A stretch of 44,681 bases of DNA from an uncultured Clostridia bacterium (GTDB lineage Bacteria > Bacillota > Clostridia > Lachnospirales > Lachnospiraceae), in the NCBI GenBank assembly GCA_947174885.1, contig CAMWKO010000023.1, positions 1 through 44,681 of the forward strand, written 5' to 3'. Below are positions 34,967-44,669 of the stretch, in pieces. A program made the translations under genes and the position numbers. Position 1 is the first letter of the stretch. Each line of letters opens with the position of its first letter. Under the pieces are notes generated by a model. The model was not told where the DNA came from. It saw nothing but the letters and a program-made list of their open reading frames with translations, and ran no database searches.

Positions 34967-35434
34967 ATGTCAAAAAGAGAGGAATATGAAAAGCTTGCTG
35001 AAGAGTTGGTGATACCGATAATAAATGAAAATAATTTTGAACTTATAGACGTAGAGTATGTAAAAGAAGCTTCAAATTATTACCTTCGTTTTTATATTGA
35101 TAAAGAAGGAGGAATTACTGTTGATGATTGTGAGATTGTAAGCAGAGCATTGGGAGACCTGCTGGATGAAAAAGATTTTATAGAAGAATCATATATACTT
35201 GAGGTGAGTTCACCGGGACTTGGAAGACCACTAAAGAAGGAAAAGGATTTCAAAAGAAGTTTGGGAATGGAAGTAGAGATACATCTCTATAAGGCAGTTG
35301 ACAGGCAAAAGGACTATACAGGAGTACTTACGGCTTATACAGACAATGATGTTACAATATCTATAGATGAAGAAAAAGAAATGAAATTTGAGCGCAAGGC
35401 CATTGCACTTATTAGATTAGCATTTGACTTTTAA
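34967..35434 (+). CDS. rimP: Ribosome maturation factor RimP
   Basis: 155 residues, normal length; helps mature the 30S subunit. Two-domain layout: N-terminal ELIDVEYVKEASNYYLRFYIDKEGGITVDDCEIVSRALGDLLD and the conserved YILEVSSPGLGRPL, then a small Sm-like C-terminal barrel. First gene of the translation/RNA operon; AGGAGG 7 nt before the ATG, nusA starts 18 bases after the stop. Confidence 0.95.
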   Translation: MSKREEYEKLAEELVIPIINENNFELIDVEYVKEASNYYLRFYIDKEGGITVDDCEIVSRALGDLLDEKDFIEESYILEVSSPGLGRPLKKEKDFKRSLGMEVEIHLYKAVDRQKDYTGVLTAYTDNDVTISIDEEKEMKFERKAIALIRLAFDF

Positions 35435-35451
35435 AAGGAGGAATTTAGAAA

Positions 35452-36546
35452 ATGAACAGCGAATTAATCGAGGCATTAAATATTTTAGAAAGGGAAAAGG
35501 ATATAAATAAGGATGTATTGCTGGATGCCATTGAAAACTCTCTTATAACAGCATATAAGAATCATTTTGACAGGGCTGATAATGTTAAAGTTAACATTGA
35601 CAGAGAAACAGGTGATTTTACTATTTTTGCTGAAAAAAAGGTAGTGGAAACAGTAGAAAATCCGGTAACAGAAATTAGTCTTGAAGCTGCAATGGAGATA
35701 AACAAAAAGTATAAGATTGATGATATTGTAAATGTTGAAGTAAAGACTAAAGAGTTTGGGCGTATTGCTACATCCGTTGCAAAGAGTGTTATTACACAGA
35801 AAATCAGGGAAGAAGAAAAAAATGCAGTATTTAACAAATATTACACAAAGGAAAATGATATTATAACAGGCATTGTCCAAAAGATTAATTCAAGAGGTAT
35901 TATTGTAAATCTTGGAAAGCTGGATGCAGTACTTACGGAAAATGATATTGTAAAAACTGAAAAATTAAAGCCAAATGACAGAATTAAGGTATATGTAACA
36001 GAAGTTAAAGAGCAGGAAAGAAGCTCTGTACCGAAGATTTCCATTTCAAGAACAAGTGAACAGTTAGTAAAGAGACTGTTTGAAACTGAAGTGGCAGAAA
36101 TTATGGATGGTATTGTAGAAATAGTAACAATAGCAAGAGACCCTGGCTCAAGAGCAAAGATTTCCGTACGATCAAGAAATCCAAAGGTAGATCCGGTTGG
36201 TTCATGTGTCGGTGTAAATGGTAACAGAGTTGGTGCTGTTGTGGCAGAATTACGTGGTGAAAAGATTGATATTGTCAGATACAGTGATAATTCAGCAGAA
36301 TTTATTGTAAATGCGTTATCTCCTTCAAAGGTTGTATCAGTTGAGGCTGATGATGATGAAAGAACAGCAAAGGTAGTAGTACCTGACAATCAATTATCAT
36401 TAGCGATAGGAAGAGCCGGTCAGAATGCAAAACTGGCAGCCAAGCTTACAGGATATAAGATTGATATTAAGAGTGAGTCACAGGCGAGAGCTTTAGAAGA
36501 AGAAGCTGATATCCAGCCTGAAGACGAAACAGAAAATGAAGCATAA
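35452..36546 (+). CDS. nusA: Transcription termination/antitermination factor NusA
   Basis: 364 residues. N-terminal RNAP-binding domain (about 1-130), S1 domain (about 134-200, DIITGIVQKINSRGIIVNLGK), KH1 with VGSCVGVNGNRVGAVVAEL and KH2 with LAIGRAGQNAKLAAKLTGYKIDI, then an acidic tail (EEEADIQPEDETENEA) without the AR repeats of E. coli, as is usual in Firmicutes. It pauses RNA polymerase and modulates termination. Co-operonic with rimP and rnpM; AGGAGG site before the ATG. Confidence 0.96.
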   Translation: MNSELIEALNILEREKDINKDVLLDAIENSLITAYKNHFDRADNVKVNIDRETGDFTIFAEKKVVETVENPVTEISLEAAMEINKKYKIDDIVNVEVKTKEFGRIATSVAKSVITQKIREEEKNAVFNKYYTKENDIITGIVQKINSRGIIVNLGKLDAVLTENDIVKTEKLKPNDRIKVYVTEVKEQERSSVPKISISRTSEQLVKRLFETEVAEIMDGIVEIVTIARDPGSRAKISVRSRNPKVDPVGSCVGVNGNRVGAVVAELRGEKIDIVRYSDNSAEFIVNALSPSKVVSVEADDDERTAKVVVPDNQLSLAIGRAGQNAKLAAKLTGYKIDIKSESQARALEEEADIQPEDETENEA

Positions 36547-36573
36547 TTAATTTCAAATTGCGTTGAGGTAAAC

Positions 36574-36846
36574 ATGAGTACTATTAAGAAAATTCCAATG
36601 AGAAAATGTACTGGTTGTGGTGAATTAAAACCTAAAAAAGAGTTGATTAGGGTAATTAAAAATGGCAATTCAGAAGTAATGCTGGATTTAACTGGTAAAA
36701 TGAATGGACGTGGAGCATATGTTTGCAGGTCTATGGAATGTCTTACCAAGGCTGTCAGAACAAAGGCTATTGAAAGGTCTTTGCAGATATCAATTAGTCA
36801 GGAAGTTTATGATAAGTTAAAGGCGGAATTAGACAATGAAGGATAA
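36574..36846 (+). CDS. rnpM: RNase P modulator RnpM (YlxR)
   Basis: 90 residues. IPMRKCTGCGELKPKKELIRV and GRGAYVCRSMECLTKAV are the YlxR hallmarks, including the basic, Cys-containing RNA-binding surface. Recently shown in Bacillus to bind RNase P RNA. Sits in the standard place after nusA. Its end overlaps the next start by 11 bases. TTGAGGT-type site before the ATG. Confidence 0.93.
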   Translation: MSTIKKIPMRKCTGCGELKPKKELIRVIKNGNSEVMLDLTGKMNGRGAYVCRSMECLTKAVRTKAIERSLQISISQEVYDKLKAELDNEG

Positions 36847-37153
36847 AGTATTATCACTTATTTCTTTGGCAACAAAGGCAGGAAAAACCGTAAGCGGCGA
36901 ATTTGCAGTGGAAAAAGCAGTTAAGAAAAGAAAAGCATTAGTTGTAATTGTATCAGATGAAGCCTCTATGCGTTCCAAAAAAATGTATAGTGATATGTGC
37001 AGCTTTTATAAAGTACCCTTATATTTCTATGGAAAAAAGGAAGAGCTAGGACAGTTTACAGGAAAAACGTTTCGTGTATGTGTAGGAATATTGGATGAAG
37101 GTTTTAAGAATTCAATAGTTAAACAGCTTGAGCTTAATAGTAAAGAAATTTAA
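36836..37153 (+). CDS. ylxQ: L7Ae-family RNA-binding protein YlxQ
   Basis: 105 residues, ribosomal L7Ae/L30e/S12e fold that usually binds kink-turns. Visible: LISLATKAGKTVSGEFAVEKAVKKRKALVVIVSDEAS and GKTFRVCVGILDEGF. Starts inside the 3' end of rnpM in another frame (11-base overlap), so translation is probably coupled. infB follows 16 bases later. Confidence 0.92.
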   Translation: MKDKVLSLISLATKAGKTVSGEFAVEKAVKKRKALVVIVSDEASMRSKKMYSDMCSFYKVPLYFYGKKEELGQFTGKTFRVCVGILDEGFKNSIVKQLELNSKEI

Positions 37154-37169
37154 TCATGGAGGAAAATAG

Positions 37170-39527
37170 ATGTCAAAAATTAGAGTATATGAGTTAGCTA
37201 AACAGATAGAAAAAGATAGTTCGGAAATAGTCGCAAAGCTTAAGGAATTCAACGTTGATGTAAAAAATCATATGAGTTCTATTTCGGAGGAGGATGCAGA
37301 AAAGATAAAGTCTTTTTTTTCTAATGCAAATAAAAACAGTGCTTCGGAAGAAAAGGCAAAGGAAACTTCTAAAGAAAAGGAAAAGTCTTTAGATGTAAAA
37401 GGAGAAGCAAATAATAAACCTATAAAAAATAAAAAGTCTGCGAAGGAAGAAACAAATAATCAGAAGCAGAATCAGAATAATGGAGAGGAAAAGAAGAAAC
37501 ATATTACAAAGGTCTTCAATCCTCAAAACAGCGAGCAGGGTAAATATAAGAATAACAATAATAATCAGGGAAAAAACGGTAAGAAAAATAATAGTGGCGT
37601 AAATCATGTAAATAACAGCCAGAATAACAATCAGAACGGCAATAATAAGGGTAACAATCAGAACAATAGAAATAATGGTTTTAACGGCAATAATAAAAAC
37701 GGTGCATTCGGAAATAAGAATAAGCAGCAGAATGCTCCAAAGCCACAGCCTGTACAACAAAAGGAAGAAATCAAGTCAATCATTATTCCGGAGACATTAA
37801 CAATTAAAGAACTGGCTGACAAGATGAAGATGCAGCCTTCTGCACTTGTTAAAAAATTGTTTTTACAGGGTAAAGTAGTTACAATAAACCAGGAAATAGA
37901 TTTTGAAGCAGCAGAAGAAATAGCATTAGAGTTTGATATTATTGCGGAGCTTGAAGAAAAAGTAGATGTAATTGAGGAACTTCTTAAAGAAGAAGATGAT
38001 GAGGAAGAGACTTTAGAGAAAAGACCTCCTGTTGTATGCGTAATGGGACACGTTGACCATGGTAAAACTTCGCTTCTTGATGCAATCAGACAGACAAATG
38101 TTATTTCCAGTGAAGCCGGTGGTATTACCCAGCATATTGGTGCTTATACAGTAAAATGTAAAGGGGAAAATATTACATTCCTTGATACACCGGGGCATGA
38201 AGCATTTACTGCCATGCGTATGAGAGGTGCACAGTCTACAGATATTGCTATATTGGTAGTAGCCGCTGATGATGGTGTTATGCCACAGACGGTTGAGGCA
38301 ATTAACCATGCAAAGGCTGCCGGAATCAGTATTATAGTAGCTGTAAATAAGATTGATAAGCCAAGCGCAAATATAGATAAAGTAAAACAGGAATTAGCAG
38401 AGCATGAACTGGTAGCAGAGGACTGGGGAGGTGACACGGTATTCGTACCTGTATCAGCCCATACAAAAGAGGGTATTGACCAGTTACTTGAAATGATTCT
38501 CTTATCTGCTGAAATGTGTGAGCTTAAAGCAAACCCAAATAGAAAAGCCAGAGGTCTTGTATTAGAGGCTAAGCTTGATAAGGGACGTGGTACTGTAGCT
38601 ACCGTACTTGTGCAAAAGGGAACACTTAAGGTTGGAGATGCTGTAGCAGCAGGATCATGCTATGGACGTGTAAGAGCAATGATTAATGATAAGGGTGAAA
38701 AGATTAAAGATGCTACACCTTCTACACCGGTTGAGATATTAGGTTTAAATTCAGTTCCTAATGCAGGAGAAATTTTTGTAGCTACAAAGAACGAAAAAGA
38801 AGCAAGAAGCTTTGCAGACACATTTATCAGTGAAGGAAGAGAAAAGCTTCTTGAAGGCTCTAAGGCTAAGAGTAAGATGTCTCTGGATGATTTATTCAGT
38901 CAGATTCAGGCAGGCGATGTTAAGGAATTAAACATCATTGTAAAGGCTGATGTTCAAGGCTCGGTAGAAGCCGTAAAGCAAAGCCTTGTTAAACTTTCAA
39001 ATGAAGAAGTTGTAGTTAAGGTTATTCATGGTGGTGTAGGTGCTATCAATGAATCAGACGTTATTCTTGCATCTGCTTCAAATGCTATTATTATCGGATT
39101 TAATGTAAGACCGGATAATCAGGCAAAGGATATTGCAGACAGAGAAAATGTTGATTTAAGACTTTATAGAGTAATTTATCAGGCAATCGAAGATGTAGAA
39201 GCTGCCATGAAGGGATTATTAGATCCCGTATTTGAAGAAAAGATAATCGGACATGGTGAAGTACGTCAGCTTTTCAAGGCTTCAGGAGTAGGTACTATTG
39301 CAGGCTCTTATGTATTAGATGGTATGTTCCAGAGAGGCTGTAAGGTAAGAATTACAAGAGAAGGTGAACAGATATTTGAGGGACCGCTTGCTTCACTCAA
39401 GCGTTTTAAGGATGATGTAAAGGAAGTTAAGGCAGGCTATGAATGTGGTCTTGTATTTGAAGGCTTTAATGATTTGCAGGAGCTTGACCAGGTAGAGGCA
39501 TATATTATGGTTGAGGTTCCAAGATAG
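37170..39527 (+). CDS. infB: Translation initiation factor IF-2
   Basis: 785 residues. GTPase that brings fMet-tRNA to the 30S subunit. N-terminal IF2N-like start ([20 protein letters not shown]), a long Lys/Asn-rich low-complexity linker (about 50-190, with many NNN and NGN repeats), a second IF2N (about 205-255), then the G domain: G1 GHVDHGKTS (about 293), [10 protein letters not shown] switch, [14 protein letters not shown], and domains II to IV. TGGAGG precedes the ATG. The linker is a tract of AAT/AAC-rich DNA likely to be polymorphic. Confidence 0.97.
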   Translation: MSKIRVYELAKQIEKDSSEIVAKLKEFNVDVKNHMSSISEEDAEKIKSFFSNANKNSASEEKAKETSKEKEKSLDVKGEANNKPIKNKKSAKEETNNQKQNQNNGEEKKKHITKVFNPQNSEQGKYKNNNNNQGKNGKKNNSGVNHVNNSQNNNQNGNNKGNNQNNRNNGFNGNNKNGAFGNKNKQQNAPKPQPVQQKEEIKSIIIPETLTIKELADKMKMQPSALVKKLFLQGKVVTINQEIDFEAAEEIALEFDIIAELEEKVDVIEELLKEEDDEEETLEKRPPVVCVMGHVDHGKTSLLDAIRQTNVISSEAGGITQHIGAYTVKCKGENITFLDTPGHEAFTAMRMRGAQSTDIAILVVAADDGVMPQTVEAINHAKAAGISIIVAVNKIDKPSANIDKVKQELAEHELVAEDWGGDTVFVPVSAHTKEGIDQLLEMILLSAEMCELKANPNRKARGLVLEAKLDKGRGTVATVLVQKGTLKVGDAVAAGSCYGRVRAMINDKGEKIKDATPSTPVEILGLNSVPNAGEIFVATKNEKEARSFADTFISEGREKLLEGSKAKSKMSLDDLFSQIQAGDVKELNIIVKADVQGSVEAVKQSLVKLSNEEVVVKVIHGGVGAINESDVILASASNAIIIGFNVRPDNQAKDIADRENVDLRLYRVIYQAIEDVEAAMKGLLDPVFEEKIIGHGEVRQLFKASGVGTIAGSYVLDGMFQRGCKVRITREGEQIFEGPLASLKRFKDDVKEVKAGYECGLVFEGFNDLQELDQVEAYIMVEVPR

Positions 39528-39553
39528 TAGTCTTGCTATTGGAGGAAATATGT

Positions 39554-39928
39554 ATGAGAAAAAACAGTGTTAAAAATGTTAGAGTTAATTCAGAGGTAAT
39601 GCATGAATTAAGTAACATTATTAGAAATGAAATAAAGGATCCGAGAATCTCACCTATGACAAGCGTAGTTGCTGTAGAGGTTACTCCGGATTTGAAATAT
39701 TGCAAAGCATATATAAGTGTATTGGGAGATGATGCTGCAAGAAAGGACACTTATGAGGGATTAAAAAGTGCAGAGGGCTATATTAGAAAGAAGCTTGCCA
39801 GTACTGTAAACCTTCGTAATACACCACAGATTACATTTGTAATGGATCAGTCGATTGAATATGGTGTAAATATGTCTAAATTAATTGATGATGTTAATAG
39901 TAATAATGGAAATAATGGTGAGGAATAG
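39554..39928 (+). CDS. rbfA: Ribosome-binding factor A
   Basis: 124 residues, KH-like protein for 30S maturation and cold growth. Core: RVNSEVMHELSNIIRNEIKDPRI and TPDLKYCKAYISVLGDD. The ATG at 39554 is 8 nt after GGAGG, whereas the earlier codons of the open frame overlap the site. Between infB and the DHH phosphoesterase in the usual order. Confidence 0.94.
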   Translation: MRKNSVKNVRVNSEVMHELSNIIRNEIKDPRISPMTSVVAVEVTPDLKYCKAYISVLGDDAARKDTYEGLKSAEGYIRKKLASTVNLRNTPQITFVMDQSIEYGVNMSKLIDDVNSNNGNNGEE

Positions 39929-39958
39929 TCTGCCATTATCTGAAAGGAAGTGCTTGGG

Positions 39959-40921
39959 TTGAAAATTCATGATAAGTTAAATAATGTAAAAAAAGTAGGT
40001 ATAGCAGGACATGTAAGACCGGATGGAGATTGTGTAGGCTCCTGTATGGGACTTTATAATTATATGATTGATAATTACAAGGATATAGAAACACATATAT
40101 ATATGGAGGACCCTGGTGATAAATTTAACTATATAGCCAATATAGCCGATATTGAGGAAGAAGTTAAAGATACTGATTTTGACCTGTTTATCATATTGGA
40201 TGTAAGCGAGAAGGCCAGAATTGGTATAGCCTTGGAGGCCTTTGATAATGCAAAGGATACTTTGTGTATCGATCATCATGTGAGCAATATTGGTATGGCA
40301 AAAGAAAATATTATAGTTCCGGATGCCAGCTCAGCTTCAGAGGTTTTGTATGATTTACTGGAAGAAGATAAAATTACTAAAAATACAGCAGAAGCATTAT
40401 ATACAGGTATTATTCATGACTCCGGTGTATTTAAGTACAGCAGTACTTCTGAACATACTATGAATATAGCAGGAAAGCTTATAACATATGGATTCAACTT
40501 CCAGTCTATTATAGATGATGGATTTTATTCAAAATCATATATTCAAAATCAGATTCTAGGAAGAGCATTACTTGAGAGTATTTTATTCCTGAATGGAAGA
40601 TGTATTTTCTCTGCACTGTCAAGACAGAATATGGATTTTTATGGTGTTACACAAAAAGAATTGGGTGGTATTGTAGAACAGCTTCGTCTTACAAAAGGTG
40701 TAGAATGTGCAATATTTATCTATGAAATAGGAGAATTAGAATATAAGGTAAGTATTCGCTCTAATAATATTATTGATTGTAATCTTGTAGTAAGTCATTT
40801 TGGTGGTGGCGGACATATAAGGGCTGCCGGCTGTACTATGAAGGGAACGGCCCATGATGTAATTAACAATTTGGCAGAAAAAATAGAGGAACAGTTTTTA
40901 CAGGTGGAAAAGGATGTATAA
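39959..40921 (+). CDS. nrnA: DHH/DHHA1 phosphoesterase (NrnA-like)
   Basis: 320 residues, cytosolic. Degrades nanoRNA and in many Firmicutes also pAp or cyclic-dinucleotide products such as pGpG. DHH motifs: HVRPDGDCVGS, FIILDVS, DHHVSN and HDSGVFKYSS; DHHA1 end GGGGHIRAAGCTM. The start is taken as TTG 39959, 8 nt after AGGAAG; the GTG at 39950 overlaps that site. It ends 8 bases inside truB, in another frame. A pGpG substrate would connect it to the EAL protein in this window, but that is inference. Confidence 0.92.
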   Translation: MKIHDKLNNVKKVGIAGHVRPDGDCVGSCMGLYNYMIDNYKDIETHIYMEDPGDKFNYIANIADIEEEVKDTDFDLFIILDVSEKARIGIALEAFDNAKDTLCIDHHVSNIGMAKENIIVPDASSASEVLYDLLEEDKITKNTAEALYTGIIHDSGVFKYSSTSEHTMNIAGKLITYGFNFQSIIDDGFYSKSYIQNQILGRALLESILFLNGRCIFSALSRQNMDFYGVTQKELGGIVEQLRLTKGVECAIFIYEIGELEYKVSIRSNNIIDCNLVVSHFGGGGHIRAAGCTMKGTAHDVINNLAEKIEEQFLQVEKDV

Positions 40922-41831
40922 TGGCGTTATAAATATTTATAAAGAAAAGGGATATACCTCCTTTGATGTAGTTGCAAGGCTTAGAGGTATGTTGAAACAA
41001 AAGAAAATCGGTCATACCGGGACACTTGACCCCGATGCTACAGGTGTTTTGCCTGTATGTCTGGGTAAGGGAACTAAGCTGTGTGATATGTTATTAGATA
41101 AGGACAAAACCTACAAGGCTGTCCTTATTTTTGGTATATCAACAGATACAGAGGATATATCGGGAAAGATTATTAATGAAGAAAATGAAGAGGATATAAG
41201 GAAAAAAATAAGTGATGAAGATATTGTGAATACTATAAATTCATTTTTAGGTATATATGAACAGCTGCCACCTATGTATAGTGCAATTAAAATTAATGGT
41301 AAAAAGCTGTATGAGCTTGCAAGGGAAGGTAAAACTGTTGAAAGAAAAAAAAGAACTGTAGAAATAAAGGAAATTAATATTAAGAAAATAGAATTTCCAA
41401 GAGTATTTTTTGAAGTGACCTGTTCTAAGGGTACATATATCAGAAGTCTTTGCAGAGATATAGGTGACAGATTAGATACTTCGGCCTGTATGGAGGCATT
41501 GGAACGTACTAAGGTAGGTAGATTTCATATTAGTGAAAGTATCACTTTAGATAAGCTTCAGGAGCTTGCGGACAGTTGTGAGCTTGAAAAATACATTTTA
41601 TCTATAGATGAAGCTTTGGAGGGATACTCAAAAGTAACAGTTAAAAATCAGTTTTCAAAGCTTTTATATAACGGAAATCCCATTGGAATTGAAATGATTA
41701 ATGAAAAGGCTGATTTTACAAATAATGAATGGGTAAGAGTATATGATTATGAGAATACTTTTATAGGAATATTTGAATTTAATGCGGAAAAAAAGATATT
41801 AAAGAATGTAAAAATGTTTTATGAAAATTAA
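40914..41831 (+). CDS. truB: tRNA pseudouridine(55) synthase
   Basis: 305 residues. Makes pseudouridine 55 in the T arm of tRNAs. Catalytic Asp39 in HTGTLDPDATGVLPVC; also TKLCDMLLDKDKTYKA, PPMYSAIKINGKKLYELAREG and KGTYIRSLCRDIGD. Overlaps the end of nrnA by 8 bases, with AGGTGG just upstream as its site. ribF follows after 25 bases. Confidence 0.96.
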   Translation: MYNGVINIYKEKGYTSFDVVARLRGMLKQKKIGHTGTLDPDATGVLPVCLGKGTKLCDMLLDKDKTYKAVLIFGISTDTEDISGKIINEENEEDIRKKISDEDIVNTINSFLGIYEQLPPMYSAIKINGKKLYELAREGKTVERKKRTVEIKEINIKKIEFPRVFFEVTCSKGTYIRSLCRDIGDRLDTSACMEALERTKVGRFHISESITLDKLQELADSCELEKYILSIDEALEGYSKVTVKNQFSKLLYNGNPIGIEMINEKADFTNNEWVRVYDYENTFIGIFEFNAEKKILKNVKMFYEN

Positions 41832-41856
41832 AATATTTTAAAATCAGGTACTTGTA

Positions 41857-42777
41857 ATGCAGATAATAAGAAATGTAGAAAATTTTGAACTTAATAATAC
41901 AGCTATTGCTATAGGTAAATTTGACGGAATACATAAAGGACACAGACTTATTATGGAGGAACTGGCAGCTTCTAAATCACAGGATTTGAAGGCAGTTGTT
42001 TTTACATTTTCAAAATCACCTGACAGTATAGTTAAATCAGATAATTTAAAATATCTCCTGACTAATGAAGAAAAGTATAGGTTTTATGAAAAAATGGGAA
42101 TAGATGTTGTTATTGAATATCCTATGAGTGAAAAGCTTTTATGTATGGAACGGGAAGGATTCCTAAAAGATGTGCTTGTAGATAAACTGGGAATGAAAAA
42201 AATCATATGTGGCGATGACTTTAAATTTGGTCACAATAGATTAGGCGATACAAAATATCTATTTGATAATGCATTGAAATACGGATATAATGTAAAGGTA
42301 TTTGATAAGCTTAAAATAAATAAGACTGATATAAGCAGTACCTTAGTAAGAGGTCTTATTTCTGAGGGAGAGATTGAAAAATCTAATGATATGCTGGGAT
42401 ATCCGTATACTATTATTGGTAAAGTGGTTCATGGAAATGAAATAGGCAGAACTATAAATTTTCCAACTGCAAACATTATTCCTGACAAGGAAAAGCTGCT
42501 TCCGCCAAATGGTGTATATTTTACAAAGGTCAACATAAATGGTAAAGATTATAAATGTGTTACAAATATTGGAAAAAGACCTACAGTTGGTGATAATCAT
42601 CTGATAAATGTAGAAACTAATATATTTGATTTTACCGGTGATTTATATGATACCATACTTGAAGTAAGATTTTACAAATATCATAGAAGCGAAATTAAAT
42701 TTGAAAGTACAGATGAATTAAAAAAACAGATAGAATATGATGCAGTCTGTTGTAAAGATTTTTTATATAATATTTAG
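41857..42777 (+). CDS. ribF: Bifunctional riboflavin kinase / FAD synthetase
   Basis: 306 residues. The N-terminal nucleotidyltransferase part (AIGKFDGIHKGHRLIMEEL, CGDDFKFGHNRLGD) makes FAD from FMN; the C-terminal kinase part (HGNEIGRTINFPTANIIPD, LPPNGVYFTKVNI, KRPTVGD) phosphorylates riboflavin. No clear AGGAGG is visible before the ATG, suggesting reliance on coupling or a weak site. End of the conserved RNA/translation cluster; rpsO, a frequent next gene, is not here. Confidence 0.96.
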   Translation: MQIIRNVENFELNNTAIAIGKFDGIHKGHRLIMEELAASKSQDLKAVVFTFSKSPDSIVKSDNLKYLLTNEEKYRFYEKMGIDVVIEYPMSEKLLCMEREGFLKDVLVDKLGMKKIICGDDFKFGHNRLGDTKYLFDNALKYGYNVKVFDKLKINKTDISSTLVRGLISEGEIEKSNDMLGYPYTIIGKVVHGNEIGRTINFPTANIIPDKEKLLPPNGVYFTKVNINGKDYKCVTNIGKRPTVGDNHLINVETNIFDFTGDLYDTILEVRFYKYHRSEIKFESTDELKKQIEYDAVCCKDFLYNI

Positions 42778-42825
42778 ATAATTTCTAATTAGGAATATCT
42801 ATTTGAACATAGGAGGTACTTTGCT

Positions 42826-43818
42826 TTGAGTGAGGTTAAAAAAGAATATATTAGCGTTATTATTCCTGTTTATAATGTTTATAGATATTTAGGAATATGT
42901 ATTGATAGTATATTAAATCAGACATATGATAAATTGGAGATTATACTTGTAGATGATGGTTCAACAGACGGTTCGGGAGAACTGTGTGATGAATATGCAG
43001 ATAAGGATAGCAGAGTTATTGTAATTCATCAGAAAAATGGTGGAATTTCGAGTGCAAGAAATTCAGGACTTGACATAGCGAGTGGCGAATTTATTACTTT
43101 TGTTGATAGTGATGATTATCTGGAAAATCATACATATGAAACTTTACATAATCTTATAATAGATACCGGTGCCGATATGGCTTATGGAAATATCCAGCTT
43201 GTAGATGAAGACAATAAGCTTATCGAAAAACAGCATATCGATTTTGAAGGTGAAACAGCTATTGTTTATGAAAGGGAGTTTTGGGAGTATTGCTGTACTA
43301 CCAGTGGTGCAACTGTTGTCTGGTCAAAGGTTTATAAAAGAAAGATTTGGGAGAATATAAGGTATCCTCTTGGCAAAATCCATGAGGATGAAGCTATGAC
43401 CAGTTTTATACTCAGACAGTGTAATTATATAGCATGTACTCAGAAAATCTGTTATAACTATAGAATGAGAACAAACAGTACCATGCATACTAAATTTAGA
43501 ATTGGTAATTTGGATAAGAGTGAGTTTTATGCTAAAAGAATTAACTATTTTATTAATAAAGGATTTGAAGAGTATTATATGTTTACCTTTGGAGAGGGAA
43601 CAAGAATTTTAATAAGAGGATATCATGAACTTGATTTAAAGGGTGATGAAAATGCCAGAAAGAGGGTAAAAGAGTTATATAATGAATACAGGATACTTGC
43701 TAAAAAACTGCTGCCGTATGTAAAGGGCTGGAAACAGAAACTCAGACTGAGGCTTTTTAGGGTAAATTTGGGATTGTACGCTTTTGTAAGGAATATGACA
43801 AGAGATAATAAACTGTAG
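42826..43818 (+). CDS. Family 2 glycosyltransferase
   Basis: 330 residues with a GT-A fold N-terminus: ISVIIPVYNVYRYLGICIDS, the DDGSTDGSG motif, GGISSARNSGLD and FVDSDDY (DxD-like metal/nucleotide site). The C-terminal third is basic and amphipathic and may attach to the membrane. Transfers a sugar from a nucleotide donor to a cell-surface or exopolysaccharide acceptor; which one cannot be said. Start is TTG at 42826, 9 nt after AGGAGG. An isolated gene rather than part of a polysaccharide cluster in this window. Confidence 0.85.
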   Translation: MSEVKKEYISVIIPVYNVYRYLGICIDSILNQTYDKLEIILVDDGSTDGSGELCDEYADKDSRVIVIHQKNGGISSARNSGLDIASGEFITFVDSDDYLENHTYETLHNLIIDTGADMAYGNIQLVDEDNKLIEKQHIDFEGETAIVYEREFWEYCCTTSGATVVWSKVYKRKIWENIRYPLGKIHEDEAMTSFILRQCNYIACTQKICYNYRMRTNSTMHTKFRIGNLDKSEFYAKRINYFINKGFEEYYMFTFGEGTRILIRGYHELDLKGDENARKRVKELYNEYRILAKKLLPYVKGWKQKLRLRLFRVNLGLYAFVRNMTRDNKL

Positions 43819-43877
43819 AGGTGTATGATTAGTTATTTTAATTAAGGGTATGGAAACAGTTTTCTTAAAATAAATAG

Positions 43878-43958
43878 GTGATTCACACAAATGTAATTAT
43901 GTATAAGGTATCTTATTCTCCATGGTCACAATATAATAATTATATTTGTGTGAATCAC
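43878..43958. repeat. Long inverted repeat (23-bp arms) between the glycosyltransferase and bioY
   Basis: GTGATTCACACAAAT (43878-43892) pairs exactly with 43944-43958, and the helix runs on inward with one G-U pair to about 43900/43936, a total near 23 bp around a 35-nt loop. Four bases later the plus strand has a run of six Ts, so it may end the glycosyltransferase message; on the minus strand it could end bioY. Stem length is well beyond most terminators. Confidence 0.6.
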
Positions 43959-44031
43959 TGAAATTTTTTCTAAAGCCGGCTTCTGACATTGAATTACTGT
44001 ATTTTATGTACGAATAAAGTCATATTAGTTA

Positions 44032-44610
44032 TTATTTTATAAATTCTCCAAATTTAGCAGATACTATTGCTTTTCTTACAGCGAGTGCAAGGATATATGC
44101 TAAAATAATTGAAACAATATCTTTAGGAATATAAGGTATTGATACAAGTAAAGCTGCACTCCGGGTAGAGGTTTCCAAATATATTCCTGCGGCAATACTA
44201 CCAAGTACATGACAGAGTAAAAGACCGAAGATTGACAATACAATACGAATAATCGAAACAAGAACAGCATTTTTTATCTTTGTAAACTTCATTCCGAGTC
44301 CGGAGAAAAATCCAATAAATAAAAATCCAAAGATAAATCCGCCTGTAACTCCTAATAAAACACCTATTCCGCCTAAAAAACCATTGAAAACCGGAAGACC
44401 GATAGCACCAAGTAATATGTAAATAAAAATAGTTAAGGTTCCTTTTTTATAACCCAGTACAAAACCAGCAAATGCCATGGCAAAGGTTTGAAGTGTGGCA
44501 GGTACACCGAGAATTTCAAAGCCTATGTTTAATGAGGATATTACTGAGATAATAACTGTAAACACAGCGATAAGAGCAATTGTGTAAATATTATTATTTC
44601 TTTTTTCCAT
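44032..44610 (-). CDS. bioY: Biotin transporter BioY (ECF S component)
   Basis: 192 residues with about six helices. Motifs: VPATLQTFAMAFAGFVLGYKKG, YILLGAIGLPVFNGFLGGIGVLLGVTGGFIFGF and PYIPKDIVSIILAYILALAVRKAI at the end. Binds biotin and works alone or with the shared EcfA/A'/T module, which is not in the window. AGGAG precedes the ATG by 9 nt. A BirA-like operator upstream fits repression by biotin. Confidence 0.93.
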   Translation of the reverse strand: MEKRNNNIYTIALIAVFTVIISVISSLNIGFEILGVPATLQTFAMAFAGFVLGYKKGTLTIFIYILLGAIGLPVFNGFLGGIGVLLGVTGGFIFGFLFIGFFSGLGMKFTKIKNAVLVSIIRIVLSIFGLLLCHVLGSIAAGIYLETSTRSAALLVSIPYIPKDIVSIILAYILALAVRKAIVSAKFGEFIK

Positions 44611-44638
44611 AATAAATGTCTCCTAATGCAAAATAAAA

Positions 44639-44669
44639 TTGTCAACTAACAAAATATAATGGTTGACAA
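44639..44669 (-). promoter_or_regulatory. BirA-type operator upstream of bioY
   Basis: TTGTCAAC (44639-44646), a 15-nt spacer and GTTGACAA (44662-44669) form a perfect 8-bp inverted repeat, matching the known BirA box form (TTGTNAACC, 14-16 nt, GGTTNACAA). On the minus strand a TATAAT lies at 44680-44675, so the operator would cover the start site of bioY, 29 bases from its coding region. BirA with biotinyl-AMP should repress here. Confidence 0.8.

Noticed and set aside
35485-36389. Long antisense frames inside nusA, infB and other core genes
   Set aside because: They are shadows of strongly conserved genes, lack ribosome binding sites and have low-complexity Ser/Thr/Phe or Ile-rich translations.
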